Source: CAVZQN01 sp963837395
GTDB taxonomy: Bacteria; Acidobacteriota; HRBIN11; JAKEFK01
Direction: 5' to 3'
Assembly (NCBI GenBank): GCA_963837395.1
Contig: CAWINI010000004.1
Location: 2,852,001 to 2,916,000 of the forward strand
Length of the DNA stretch: 64,000 nt
The stretch's first letter is position 1. The number at the start of each line of letters is the position of its first letter. Both the position numbers and the translations under genes were made by a program. The notes beneath the pieces were generated by a model that had not been told where the DNA came from, ran no database searches, and saw only the letters and a program-made list of their open reading frames with translations. Below, piece after piece: positions 34,017 to 42,880 of the stretch.

Positions 34017-36590
34017 CTATTGTTGAGGCACCAAAGCTAATTTCTTGATAGTTTCAGCCTTGTCTTTTTGATTGGTGGATTCATATAAATGTTCCAGCAC
34101 TTGAGCTGTTTCTCGAGTACGTTGGTGGTCGTTTCCCACAGTCTCCTGCAAAGTCTTTAAAGAAGCTACCAATAATTTTTCAGCTCCATCATAACGTTTC
34201 AATTTTGCTAAATTCTCACCTAAAGCACTCTCTGCGCTGGCAATAAGCCAGTGACCTTGCGGGAGTATTTTTTTACGAAGCTCAACGCATTCGATTAGAT
34301 ATTGCTGAGCATTCGTAGCATCCCCTTCAGCAGACAACACTCTTCCCAGTAATCCGATTGAGCTATGAGTCATACTGCTGGCGTCTGAAAGTGTTTTCCC
34401 ACGCAGTGCTAGATTTTGCCGCAAAAGAATTTCTGCTTCCTTATAATTGCCTTCATCAAATTCGAGGTAAGCATAATTGTAGCGGGTGGAAGCAGAAAGT
34501 GGATGTTCTTTTCCCAGTTTTTTTTCACGGATGGCAAGCGATTCTTGAAACATTTTTTTCGCTTCTACAGGATTATGTTCTGAAATTAGAGATGCTGTTG
34601 AGCTCAATGCAGCAGCAAGATCCAGATGGTCTTTACCTCGAATCTTTCGAATAATTCTGAGAGTTTCTCGATGAAGTTTTTCCGCCTCCGCGTATTTACC
34701 GGCTGTTCCTAATACAACACCAAGATCATTGATACTTTCTGCTACTTCATAGCTGTCATGACTAAAGATTTTTTCACGGATTGATAATTCTTTTCGATGT
34801 AACTCTTCTGCTTGCTTTAAATCGCCTTTGGTCAACATCAACTCACCAAGATTATTCAGAACCAGGGCCACATTCTCATTTTCATCTCCGTGAATTTTTC
34901 GTAATGTCTCCACCGATTTCCAAAACATCGGCTCTGCAGAAGTCAGGTCCCCCTGATATTCAACAGCCTGAGCCAGGTTGTTCAAGCCCAGAGCTACTTC
35001 TGTACCATCCGCAGAATATAACTTCGTACGTATTTCAAGTGCGGAGCGATATAAAGGTTCGGCTTTGTCATATAATCCGAGGCCCATATAAGTTCGAGCA
35101 AGAGTCGTTTTTACTTCTGAAGCAATTTCCGGTTGACCTTTTAATTCTGAATCAACACGGCTTGATGCTTGCTGTAAGATTTGTGCGATAGTTACATCTT
35201 TTCCGCTAACCTCTGGATCTGCAGAGCTCAACATATTTTGTACAAAAGCGTTAATTTGTGCAGCTTTTTTGGCTTCCAACATCGCGCGATCACGTTGATC
35301 TCGTGCAATGCGCGCTTGCCATGTGGTGGCAATGATGCCTGCAATTAAACTGATTATTATTAATATTGCAGCTGTTACCCCAGCTTTATTACGCGAAATG
35401 AACTTTGCACTTCTGTAGCGAATTGTATCTTTGCGAGCGCTAACCGGTAATCCTTCCAGATGACGGCGGATATCTTCGGAGAAGTGATCGATTGATGGAT
35501 AACGGCGTGCTTGTTCTTTCCGCAACGCCATCATCAAAATGTTGTCAAGATCACCGCTCAATTGACGGTGTAATTTTTCAGGAGTTGTTTTGCGCAGTTC
35601 ATGAATCGGCTGCGAAATGACGCCATTTAACACCACTGTTCTTGTTATTGCAGAACTGGGGCGTTCAGGTTCATCTTCGCAGACTGCTTTTACAATCTCC
35701 ACCGTGTCGCGATTTTTAAAGCGATAAGGTAGATAGCTGGTAAGGAGCGCATAAAGCAAAACTCCCATTGAATAGATGTCACTGGATATGTTTAATGGTT
35801 CGCTCCGAATTTGTTCGGGGCTTGCATATTCCGGCGTCATCCTGCGCAGCACAGTCACTGTGCGTTCTGCAGGTTGCAAGAGTGATTCCGGATTCAGCAG
35901 TTTGGAAATTCCGAAGTCTAAAAGTTTCGGTATGCCATCTTCAGTCACCAGAATATTGCTAGGCTTAATGTCCAAATGGACGATCAAGTTTTGATGAGCG
36001 TATTGTAATGCCGAACAAACCGTTCGAAACAATTCTAATCTTTGTTCAACAGAAAGTTTTTTTGCATCGCAATATTCATCAATTGGATGTCCTGCAATGT
36101 ACTCCATCACCAGATATGGAATTCCAGTCGGCGTGGTGCCGCCATCGATTAGGCCAGCAATGTTGGGATGGCTGAGTTGCGCTAAAATTTGCCGCTCGCG
36201 ATGAAATTTGCTGATTTGATCAGGACCAAGTCCAGGCTGAACAAATTTTACTGCGACCTGTTTGCGGAATTGATCATCAGCGCGTTCAGCTAAATACACA
36301 GCGCCCATTCCACCGCGACCCAATTCGCGCACAATGCGATAAGAGCCTACCTGTTCACCAATATAATGTTTTGTTTGAGCCTGAATGAATTCATTGTAAG
36401 CATGAATCCCTACGGTGGATTTAAGGAAATCGCTGGAACTCTCGTGAGATTCAACAAGAGCTTCAACTTCGTGACGCAACGCTTTATCGTCTGCGCACGC
36501 TTTATTTAAGTAAAGTGGCCGTTCTGACTTTGGGATCTTCAGAACATCATCAAAAATCTCTTGAAGCTTTTGCCATCGATTATCAGTCAT
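34017..36590 (-). CDS. Membrane Ser/Thr protein kinase with C-terminal TPRs
   Basis: 857 residues from ATG 36590 (overlapping the sigma gene by 8 bp). The kinase domain (about 82-345) has GRGGMGAVYLA, the VAIK-type Lys in QVAVKFV, catalytic HLDIKPSNIL (HLD instead of HRD, so a non-RD kinase) and DFG in LLDFGIS. One membrane helix follows (about 403-423), then about nine TPR units (420-850). Sigma factor - TPR kinase pairs of this kind are common in Acidobacteria-like genomes. The TPR half is external if the helix is the only one. Substrates unknown. Confidence 0.9.
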   Translation of the reverse strand: MTDNRWQKLQEIFDDVLKIPKSERPLYLNKACADDKALRHEVEALVESHESSSDFLKSTVGIHAYNEFIQAQTKHYIGEQVGSYRIVRELGRGGMGAVYLAERADDQFRKQVAVKFVQPGLGPDQISKFHRERQILAQLSHPNIAGLIDGGTTPTGIPYLVMEYIAGHPIDEYCDAKKLSVEQRLELFRTVCSALQYAHQNLIVHLDIKPSNILVTEDGIPKLLDFGISKLLNPESLLQPAERTVTVLRRMTPEYASPEQIRSEPLNISSDIYSMGVLLYALLTSYLPYRFKNRDTVEIVKAVCEDEPERPSSAITRTVVLNGVISQPIHELRKTTPEKLHRQLSGDLDNILMMALRKEQARRYPSIDHFSEDIRRHLEGLPVSARKDTIRYRSAKFISRNKAGVTAAILIIISLIAGIIATTWQARIARDQRDRAMLEAKKAAQINAFVQNMLSSADPEVSGKDVTIAQILQQASSRVDSELKGQPEIASEVKTTLARTYMGLGLYDKAEPLYRSALEIRTKLYSADGTEVALGLNNLAQAVEYQGDLTSAEPMFWKSVETLRKIHGDENENVALVLNNLGELMLTKGDLKQAEELHRKELSIREKIFSHDSYEVAESINDLGVVLGTAGKYAEAEKLHRETLRIIRKIRGKDHLDLAAALSSTASLISEHNPVEAKKMFQESLAIREKKLGKEHPLSASTRYNYAYLEFDEGNYKEAEILLRQNLALRGKTLSDASSMTHSSIGLLGRVLSAEGDATNAQQYLIECVELRKKILPQGHWLIASAESALGENLAKLKRYDGAEKLLVASLKTLQETVGNDHQRTRETAQVLEHLYESTNQKDKAETIKKLALVPQQ

Positions 36591-37164
36591 TGGAAGAAGA
36601 TCCTGTAATCTCGCGATGCAGCCAGGCGCGAGCAAAATTCCAATCTCGCATTACAGTGTTGGCAGAAATTTCCAGCATTTCAGCTGTTTCTTCGACTGAA
36701 AGTCCGCCAAAGTATCGTAATTCAACTACTTTGCTTTTTCGTGGATCGATTGTATTTAATTTCTCCAGTGCGCTGTTGAGCAAGAGTACATCTTCGCTCT
36801 TTTCATTTGAAACGAGTGCCGCTTCTTCTAAAGGGACAGCACGAACCCCGCCGCCTCGTTTCAAAAAATTTTGTTGCCGCGCATGATCTACTAAAATCCT
36901 GCGCATCATTTGAGCTGCTAAACCAAAAAAATGTGCACGGTTTTGCCATTTAACTTTTTTCTGATCAACGAGTCTTAGATATGCTTCATTAACCAAAGCA
37001 GTAGTTTGCAAAACATGACCAGGACTTTCACGAGCCATGTATCGCCCTGCAAGGCGATGCAATTCCTCATATACAAAAGGTGTCAGCCTGTCGAGTGCTG
37101 TTTCATCACCCTTTCCCCAGTCAACTAACCATTGAGTTACTTCGCTTGACGAAGCTTCCGCCAT
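36583..37164 (-). CDS. ECF-like sigma factor of the TIGR02999-type family
   Basis: 193 residues from ATG 37164 (GAGGGGAAGG upstream). Region 2 covers the family's VYEELHRLAGRYMARESPGH, and HFFGLAAQMMRRILVDHARQ; region 4 includes SVEETAEMLEISANTVMRDW. Members are typically encoded just before a TPR Ser/Thr kinase, as here, with an 8-bp overlap. The kinase may control this sigma factor in place of an anti-sigma protein. Confidence 0.9.
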   Translation of the reverse strand: MAEASSSEVTQWLVDWGKGDETALDRLTPFVYEELHRLAGRYMARESPGHVLQTTALVNEAYLRLVDQKKVKWQNRAHFFGLAAQMMRRILVDHARQQNFLKRGGGVRAVPLEEAALVSNEKSEDVLLLNSALEKLNTIDPRKSKVVELRYFGGLSVEETAEMLEISANTVMRDWNFARAWLHREITGSSSND

Positions 37165-37316
37165 CCTTCCCCTCAATTGCAGGATTTAAGCAACTATCTT
37201 ATTGCGACCTTCTTTATCACGTCAATAAATTTCTTCTTGAAAGTTCGGATGAGAGTTTTGAAAGCGGTTTCTCGCGTTATCTATTGAAGGCGTTAAGGAA
37301 GCCATACTCCCAGACT

Positions 37317-37383
37317 CACTCTTTAAAAAGAGTGCGTTCTGTGGCAGGCCCGGGCAGTGTTCAGCCCGGACCGGCTTTTTTTT
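37317..37383 (+). terminator. Two hairpins and a T8 run upstream of a + strand gene
   Basis: A perfect 8-bp stem CACTCTTT/AAAGAGTG (37317-37334), then CCGGGC/GCCCGG (37350-37355 with 37364-37369), then T8 at 37376-37383. It looks like a + strand intrinsic terminator, but no + strand gene lies upstream for 1.7 kb or more. It may end a small RNA or act as an attenuator for the gene at 37424. Confidence 0.5.
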
Positions 37384-37423
37384 GGGTTTGCGAAAGACTA
37401 TCGTAGATACATACGATATAAGT

Positions 37424-38224
37424 ATGTTCACATTTCGAAATAAGGCTTTTCTACTCTTAGTGTTTAGTGTCTTTGCGGTTTCTGTTTCTGCAAATGTCCT
37501 CGTTCTTAACAACGGAAAAAAACTTCAAGGAACGATCATTCATGAGGATGACAAAGTCTATGAATTTCGCGACTCAACGGGTGTTGTCCTTACAGTGAAG
37601 AAATCCCAGGTCGATTGGCAAGCATCTCAGAAACTAAATGCAGAGCAAAAAGAATCAGACACAGCAGCAGAAGCATCAAAAGAAATTAAATCTGAATCGA
37701 AGCCTGAAAATTCAAGTGTCGCTGATCTTGCGCGCGCAGCGCGTGCAAATAGAACCGGAACAGCACGAACCTTAAGGAAGGAAGACCTGGAACAAACGCC
37801 GGAACTTTCCATCATCGGAACAACACAATCAGAAGAAAGAATCGAAGATCATGCGCCGCCATCAGATCATCTTTCTGAAAAAAATGAAGAGTATTGGAAA
37901 AGCCAAACACGGCAGTTTGCAAATGACCTGCGTAGACTGCGTGATGATGTGGAATTGTTTGGCAAAGAATGTGATGACCTGAATAAGCAAGCGGCCTACG
38001 CGATTGTAGATCCTTCCCAATACATGATCATAAATGGCGTTTTGGTTCCGATCTCTGGAAGTGGCTATGATTCCACGACGATACAGCGTGCACAGGAAAT
38101 TTGTTTTCAGTCCGAGCAGGCGAAAAAAGAATTAGCCCGCATTGAAAAAGAGCTTGAGCAGTTTCAAGAGGAAGCTCGTCGAGAAGGTGCCCTTCCTGGT
38201 TGGGTCGATCCCGACAGAATCTAA
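37424..38224 (+). CDS. Secreted coiled-coil protein, unknown function
   Basis: 266 residues from ATG 37424, chosen for its signal peptide (MFTFRNKAFLLLVFSVFAVSVSA). Next comes a short beta domain (NVLVLNNGKKLQGTIIHEDD, which resembles the SH3-like lead of other secreted acidobacterial proteins), a low-complexity Ser/Glu/Ala linker (about 75-140) and a C-terminal helical coiled coil (about 150-260). Two Cys lie in the coiled coil. No family recognised. Confidence 0.75.
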   Translation: MFTFRNKAFLLLVFSVFAVSVSANVLVLNNGKKLQGTIIHEDDKVYEFRDSTGVVLTVKKSQVDWQASQKLNAEQKESDTAAEASKEIKSESKPENSSVADLARAARANRTGTARTLRKEDLEQTPELSIIGTTQSEERIEDHAPPSDHLSEKNEEYWKSQTRQFANDLRRLRDDVELFGKECDDLNKQAAYAIVDPSQYMIINGVLVPISGSGYDSTTIQRAQEICFQSEQAKKELARIEKELEQFQEEARREGALPGWVDPDRI

Positions 38225-38239
38225 TGAGTACTGAGTTCC

Positions 38240-38277
38240 GAGTACCGAGAGAACTCAGCATTCATCACTCGGTACTC
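38240..38277. repeat. Inverted repeat of GAGTACCGAG in a larger palindromic stretch
   Basis: Arms GAGTACCGAG (38240-38249) and CTCGGTACTC (38268-38277). The flanks 38226-38285 continue the pattern imperfectly (GTACTGAG and CTCAGTATT). No T-run. Intergenic. Confidence 0.65.
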
Positions 38278-38352
38278 AGTATTCGCCTAGCAACAATTCG
38301 CTTCTCCAGCCGATAATCTTTTTGAATTTGGGCAATGCCCTTGGAGGAGCTA

Positions 38353-38748
38353 ATGATTTCGCCGATTGATTTACGATATTCACCGGTATCAGTTCAGATA
38401 CCACAAAACCTTCCTGAGATTCAGGATTCGGCTTCGGTCTCCACTAAAAACTCCGGTCGCATTAGAACAGGTGTTGCAGAGTGTAATGATTCATTTGAAC
38501 AACCGGCTATTAAAAGAGCCAAAGAACTTGATGAGAAGCGACGGACAGAGTTACGAATCGAAATTCATGAAAAAGACAAATCGATCTATTGGGAAAAAAT
38601 AATTGTTGAAAAACAAAAGATCGAACAAGCAAAAGCATACCGGCCAGACCAACAGGGTGTGCAATTACATCCTTCGGTAACTCCGGTTGTGAATGTATCG
38701 CTTGCAGCTGATTTATCAGCAAACATGCTATCTATGATCCGCGTATAA
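38353..38748 (+). CDS. Hypothetical protein, helical
   Basis: 131 residues from ATG 38353 (TTGGAGGAG upstream). No signal peptide or membrane segment. A Pro/Ser-rich start, a Lys/Glu-rich helix in the middle (about 50-95: KRAKELDEKRRTELRIEIHE) and a small hydrophobic C-terminus (LAADLSANMLSMIRV). I do not recognise it. A good ribosome site and a terminator downstream support it as a real gene. Confidence 0.65.
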   Translation: MISPIDLRYSPVSVQIPQNLPEIQDSASVSTKNSGRIRTGVAECNDSFEQPAIKRAKELDEKRRTELRIEIHEKDKSIYWEKIIVEKQKIEQAKAYRPDQQGVQLHPSVTPVVNVSLAADLSANMLSMIRV

Positions 38749-38791
38749 ACCAACCAATCCTCAGGCAATAACCAGCCTTTAAAGAGAGAGC

Positions 38792-38823
38792 AAGGGGCGC
38801 GACTGCGCCCCTTAATTTTTTTT
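38792..38823 (+). terminator. Intrinsic terminator
   Basis: 9-bp GC-rich stem AAGGGGCGC/GCGCCCCTT with 4-nt loop, then AAT8. It ends the hypothetical gene at 38353 and touches the stop of the convergent cytochrome gene. Confidence 0.9.
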
Positions 38824-39407
38824 AGGGCTTAACAGGCGGCTCTGCAATTACTGCATCAGGCACTTTATTTGTAATTGCAGGAATCGATCTTAAATAAGCA
38901 TAAATCGCTTTCAAATCTTCATCAGTCATATTTGAATACGATTGCCACGGCATCGGAGGCAGAATCGGACGCGATGTGCCGAAGTGTTTACCAGTGCGTA
39001 TCGCTTTAACAAACATATCTTCAGTCCAGATTCCAATTCCTGTATTTTGATCCGGCGTTAGATTGATTGCGTAGGTAATTCCCCACGGGCAGGCGTATGC
39101 TGTATTGGTTCCGGATCCAACATACACCCATGGTCCTTGACCAAGATCTGGAGGCTTAGGCATTACTAAAGCTTCAGGATGGCCGGATAACATTCGAGCC
39201 ATATCTGGTTCTGGTCCTTTTCGGTCCCATTTTCAATGGCGTATGACAATCGTGACATGCGGTGGCCTTCACTAAATATTCACCACGTTTAATCGGATCC
39301 TGTTTTTTCTCAACTGGGGGCGGTGGAGTTTGCTCAGCATTTTTTGGAGGTTGCTGACAACCAATCATTGCAACGACAAGACACAATACTCCTGGCAATA
39401 TTTTCAT
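38822..39407 (-). pseudogene. Lipoprotein cytochrome c, one haem, frameshifted
   Basis: Lipoprotein signal with VVAMIGC, a Pro-rich linker, and the haem motif CHDCH (about 51-55). The frame closes at 39174 after the shift (KMGPKRTRTRYGS). The other frame continues DMARMLSGHPEALVMPKPPD through PPMPWQSY to 38822 (194 residues restored), the usual continuation of this family with the distal Met. One extra A in GGGACCGAAAAGGACC, between two GGACC words, explains it. A periplasmic mono-haem electron carrier or small haem subunit is likely. Confidence 0.78.
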
Positions 39408-39456
39408 TTTGATTTTCCTCTCCCTCTTTTTCAGTGTCTATGAAAGGACTTTAAAA

Positions 39457-41502
39457 CTACTGCTGAACTTTTGCAAGCAAGTCTTTAGCGCATTTTAAAT
39501 TTGGATCGATTTCCAATCCTTTATGGATTGTAACCAGCGCTTTATCTTTATCTTTTTGGGCAAGATAAGCTTCCGACAAATCACAATACAATTTACCGTT
39601 TAATGGATAAAGTTTGACGGCCGTATTCATCAAACGAACTGCCGGCTCTACATTTCCACCCATTGCAATTTCATAAGCAAGATCGCTCAAAGATTCTGAA
39701 CTGGCATCCCCATCCGGATTCAGTGCCATCGCTTTCTTCAGCGAATGAATGGCAACTGATTCATCTCCAAATGCAGCTTGCACAGAACCATTGGCAGCAT
39801 TGGAAATTTCTTGATCCGAATAAAATTGCATTCCAATTTCCGCAGATTTCAGCGCTTTTTCCTTTGCTCCTTTTCGCGCAAATCGAAAAGCAAGATTTGC
39901 AAGATCGTGGCTGAAATCAGGATATGCTGAAACAGAAACAAAACTCTTTTGGAATTCTTTTTGAATTGATGCGAGATCGAGATCTTCACTAACCGTTAAT
40001 TCACGCAGTTTCACAATGTTTGGATTGTTCCATGAATCCATCCACTGCTTCACAATCGACTTTGGCAAATTGTTATTACGATCAATACCGATGAAATCAT
40101 TAGCGAAAGCTAGTGAACCATTGCGATGATAATTCTCAAGTTGCCCTTTTGATTTGATCAACGTCGCAGCCATATACGAACCAACTTTTTCAAAAGATTC
40201 GCCGCTGATTGGATGACGTCCTTCTTCAATTTTTTTCTGAGTCTCCGGCTTCGAGGATTTTAAGCATACGTCTACGTATGCAAAAGCCTTTTTCAACTCA
40301 ACTGGATCTTCGGTCATAGCTCGTTGGTGTTGCTCGTAATAAGCAAGACCTGAATTAAACAACCCCGCAAGAGTCTCATAAGTCATTTTGTGGTCTTTGG
40401 TGTACGCAGCAAGATTCCATCTTTCATTCTGCAATAGCTCATAAAGTTTGCGAGCGTAGGGTGCTGGCGAGACATCTTCTTGATTGCACGCAGCAGCAAT
40501 CGCTAAGTGGGCAACAGGGAAGAGATAAATGACCGTACGTGTTTCTTGTTGTGAGCCGGTATGTGCTACGGCAAAACGTCCATTGATGGTAAGCATTCCC
40601 CATCCCATTCCGTAGTCCGAAAAATGCTGATCATTCATGATCATTGAAGTAAACATCATATCGACAGTGTTTGATTGAAGAAGTTTTCCGGTAGCGAGTG
40701 CTTTTGCAAATTTCAAAACATCCGGAATTGTGGAACGTGTACCTCCCGCCCCAAACCGGCTGCTCATATCTACAAACTCAGAGTTTTTGATTTCACCATC
40801 TAGAATTCGATAACCGCGAGCTCGATTTGGAATCAACGTATCCGGATCATCCATACGTGTGTCTTTCATTTCCATTGGATCCCAAATATTTTTCGTCATG
40901 TAATCGCCAAACGACATTCCGGATGCGCCTTCAACTGCAGCGCCAAGCAAGTTGTAACCATAACTTGAGTATTTGTAAGTTCCAGGTTGGCCAACAAGAT
41001 CAAAATTTTCGAAAATCGCAATTGCTTCACGCGATGTCTTATGCTCTTTGATCCTTCCTTCAGCGTCATAATTTTGATAGTGACTGATTCCCCCTAGATG
41101 ACCCAGAAGTTGTCGAACCGTGATCGGCCATTTCTTTTTCGGAAAATACGGCACATATTTTTGAATTTCTGCATCCAGATCGATCTTGCCCCGTTCCGCA
41201 AGTTGTAACACTGCAGTTGCAGTCATGGTCTTGCTGATTGAGCCGAGTCGATACGCAGTTTCTGCCTTTGCTGCTACGTTATTTTCAAGATCGGAATATC
41301 CAAAACCTTCCACCCACAATGTTTCATTGTTTTCGTTCCAGCTAATATAACCGATGGTCATTCCAGGAATTTGATCGCTGTGCATTTGGGATTGCATGAA
41401 TTTACGAAATTCATCCAGTTGAGGTGAAGGAATTTGCTGCTGTGCGAAACAGGTTTGACAGACTAGAAATAGAAGGAACGGAAACAGGAATCGTTTTTTC
41501 AT
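39457..41502 (-). CDS. Secreted class C beta-lactamase-like serine hydrolase with TPRs
   Basis: 681 residues from ATG 41502 (ATGA overlap with the upstream gene). Signal peptide (MKKRFLFPFLLFLVCQTCFA). The penicillin-binding/beta-lactamase fold has S-x-x-K as SISK, YSSYGYN with the catalytic Tyr, and HTGS in place of KTG. The last 180 residues are TPR-like (ALKSAEIGMQFYSDQ, KDKALVTIHKGLEIDP). Such proteins are peptidases or esterases rather than true beta-lactamases. Third gene of a YqgE - alpha/beta hydrolase - serine hydrolase operon. Confidence 0.85.
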   Translation of the reverse strand: MKKRFLFPFLLFLVCQTCFAQQQIPSPQLDEFRKFMQSQMHSDQIPGMTIGYISWNENNETLWVEGFGYSDLENNVAAKAETAYRLGSISKTMTATAVLQLAERGKIDLDAEIQKYVPYFPKKKWPITVRQLLGHLGGISHYQNYDAEGRIKEHKTSREAIAIFENFDLVGQPGTYKYSSYGYNLLGAAVEGASGMSFGDYMTKNIWDPMEMKDTRMDDPDTLIPNRARGYRILDGEIKNSEFVDMSSRFGAGGTRSTIPDVLKFAKALATGKLLQSNTVDMMFTSMIMNDQHFSDYGMGWGMLTINGRFAVAHTGSQQETRTVIYLFPVAHLAIAAACNQEDVSPAPYARKLYELLQNERWNLAAYTKDHKMTYETLAGLFNSGLAYYEQHQRAMTEDPVELKKAFAYVDVCLKSSKPETQKKIEEGRHPISGESFEKVGSYMAATLIKSKGQLENYHRNGSLAFANDFIGIDRNNNLPKSIVKQWMDSWNNPNIVKLRELTVSEDLDLASIQKEFQKSFVSVSAYPDFSHDLANLAFRFARKGAKEKALKSAEIGMQFYSDQEISNAANGSVQAAFGDESVAIHSLKKAMALNPDGDASSESLSDLAYEIAMGGNVEPAVRLMNTAVKLYPLNGKLYCDLSEAYLAQKDKDKALVTIHKGLEIDPNLKCAKDLLAKVQQ

Positions 41503-42215
41503 TTGATTATTGAGGCAATCGAAAATGATCCGGACAATAAACATGCATGTCCATGTTTTGGGAGTGTATGAATTTTTGCACCAGGAATCAGTCCCGCCAT
41601 AAATTTTGCTTCCTTTATTGATGCAACGATTTTATCGCGGCCCGCAGCCACAATTGTAACCGGTACTGAGATTTCAGATAAACGTGAACGCACATCATGT
41701 GATCCAATCAACTTCAACCGTTGGACATAAGTTTCATAAGTGTGAGTCCATGAATGCTTCAACAAAACTTCAATTCCTTTTTCATCCACCAGTTCACTTA
41801 AAAGCACGGGTCGCGCCAGAATATCACGACCTTTACGGACAAGAGGTACAAAAGCAAGCGGTAACAACAGCTTTGCCAGTTTCAACATAAGACGTCTTCT
41901 GAAAAAAGGAAAAGTGTTAACTAATATTAAACGTTCGATTCTATCTTGATGTTCCAGGGCAAAATGAAGTGCGATTGTGCCGCCAAAAGATTCACCAACA
42001 ATAATCGCTTTCTCAACATGTTCTTGATTCAGAATGCTGACGATATCATCTGTAAGGTCAAAGTAAGTGAACGGCACTTCGTTTCGTAAAGGAAAAGTAA
42101 TTACAGTGAATTCGGAGTTTAGTTGTTCAATTTGGCGGGAAAATAGTTGGCCGGTACCATCAAGCCCAGCAACATAAATGATGAGGGCACCTTCACCAAA
42201 GCGGTTGTAATTCAC
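41499..42215 (-). CDS. Alpha/beta hydrolase
   Basis: 238 residues. Nucleophile elbow GESFGG (about 70-75), acid Asp in the AGRDKIV strand (about 192) and His in PKHGHACLL. No signal peptide, so cytoplasmic. It overlaps the serine hydrolase start by 4 bp and follows yqgE by 9 bp. Similar in size and layout to the hydrolase at 48780. Substrate unknown. Confidence 0.85.
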   Translation of the reverse strand: MNYNRFGEGALIIYVAGLDGTGQLFSRQIEQLNSEFTVITFPLRNEVPFTYFDLTDDIVSILNQEHVEKAIIVGESFGGTIALHFALEHQDRIERLILVNTFPFFRRRLMLKLAKLLLPLAFVPLVRKGRDILARPVLLSELVDEKGIEVLLKHSWTHTYETYVQRLKLIGSHDVRSRLSEISVPVTIVAAGRDKIVASIKEAKFMAGLIPGAKIHTLPKHGHACLLSGSFSIASIIK

Positions 42216-42224
42216 TTATATTTT

Positions 42225-42833
42225 TTACCGCAGAGTTAATGAAGCCTGCAGGACATCGCTCCGATCCAGGTATTCTTGCCAGATTTTTTCGGGATCTGAA
42301 TAAAAAATCGCTTTTGTATCCGCGGGCAACACATGCCAGTGTCCACCTGCAATTTCCATGTCAAGCTGTCTCGCACCCCAGCCGGCATATCCAACATAAA
42401 CATGCAATTTCTCTTGACCTTTAATATGACCTAATTCTTCTTGCATTACGGATTTATCTGCGCTGATAAAAACATTTTGAAAAACACGTTCTGCTTTTTC
42501 ACCAGGATCTTTTCCCTGAACTAAAAGAAACACAGTGTCAGCAGCCACCGGGCCTCCGAAATGAAGGAATTCCTTTCTAGAATTCAGTCCGGGAATTTCT
42601 GGAAAAATTTTGGAAACGTTGACATTCGTTGGATGATTTAGAATTAAGCCTGCAGCGCCATCCTTGCTATACCGAAACAATAGAACAATCGTTTGAATGA
42701 AACGTGGATCAAGCATTGTTTGATCCGCAACCAATAATTTTCCTGCAGCCGGAGTTGCGAATTCTGATTCACCTGATATCAGATTTGCAGAAGCAAACGA
42801 TATTATGACTACTATCAGAGGTATGAATCTCAT
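42225..42833 (-). CDS. YqgE/AlgH family protein
   Basis: 202 residues. Typical motifs: GKLLVADQTMLDPRF, VVLLFRYSKDGAAGLILNHPT, LHFGGPV, and VYVGYAGWGARQLDMEIAGGHW. It carries a signal-like N-terminus (MRFIPLIVVIISFASANLIS), unlike the cytoplasmic E. coli YqgE, so it may be exported. Function unclear; AlgH was reported to affect alginate gene expression. Confidence 0.9.
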   Translation of the reverse strand: MRFIPLIVVIISFASANLISGESEFATPAAGKLLVADQTMLDPRFIQTIVLLFRYSKDGAAGLILNHPTNVNVSKIFPEIPGLNSRKEFLHFGGPVAADTVFLLVQGKDPGEKAERVFQNVFISADKSVMQEELGHIKGQEKLHVYVGYAGWGARQLDMEIAGGHWHVLPADTKAIFYSDPEKIWQEYLDRSDVLQASLTLR

Positions 42834-42880
42834 CTTCTTATTTTAACCTTAAGATTTTTTTGCGATAAAATAGTTTAACA

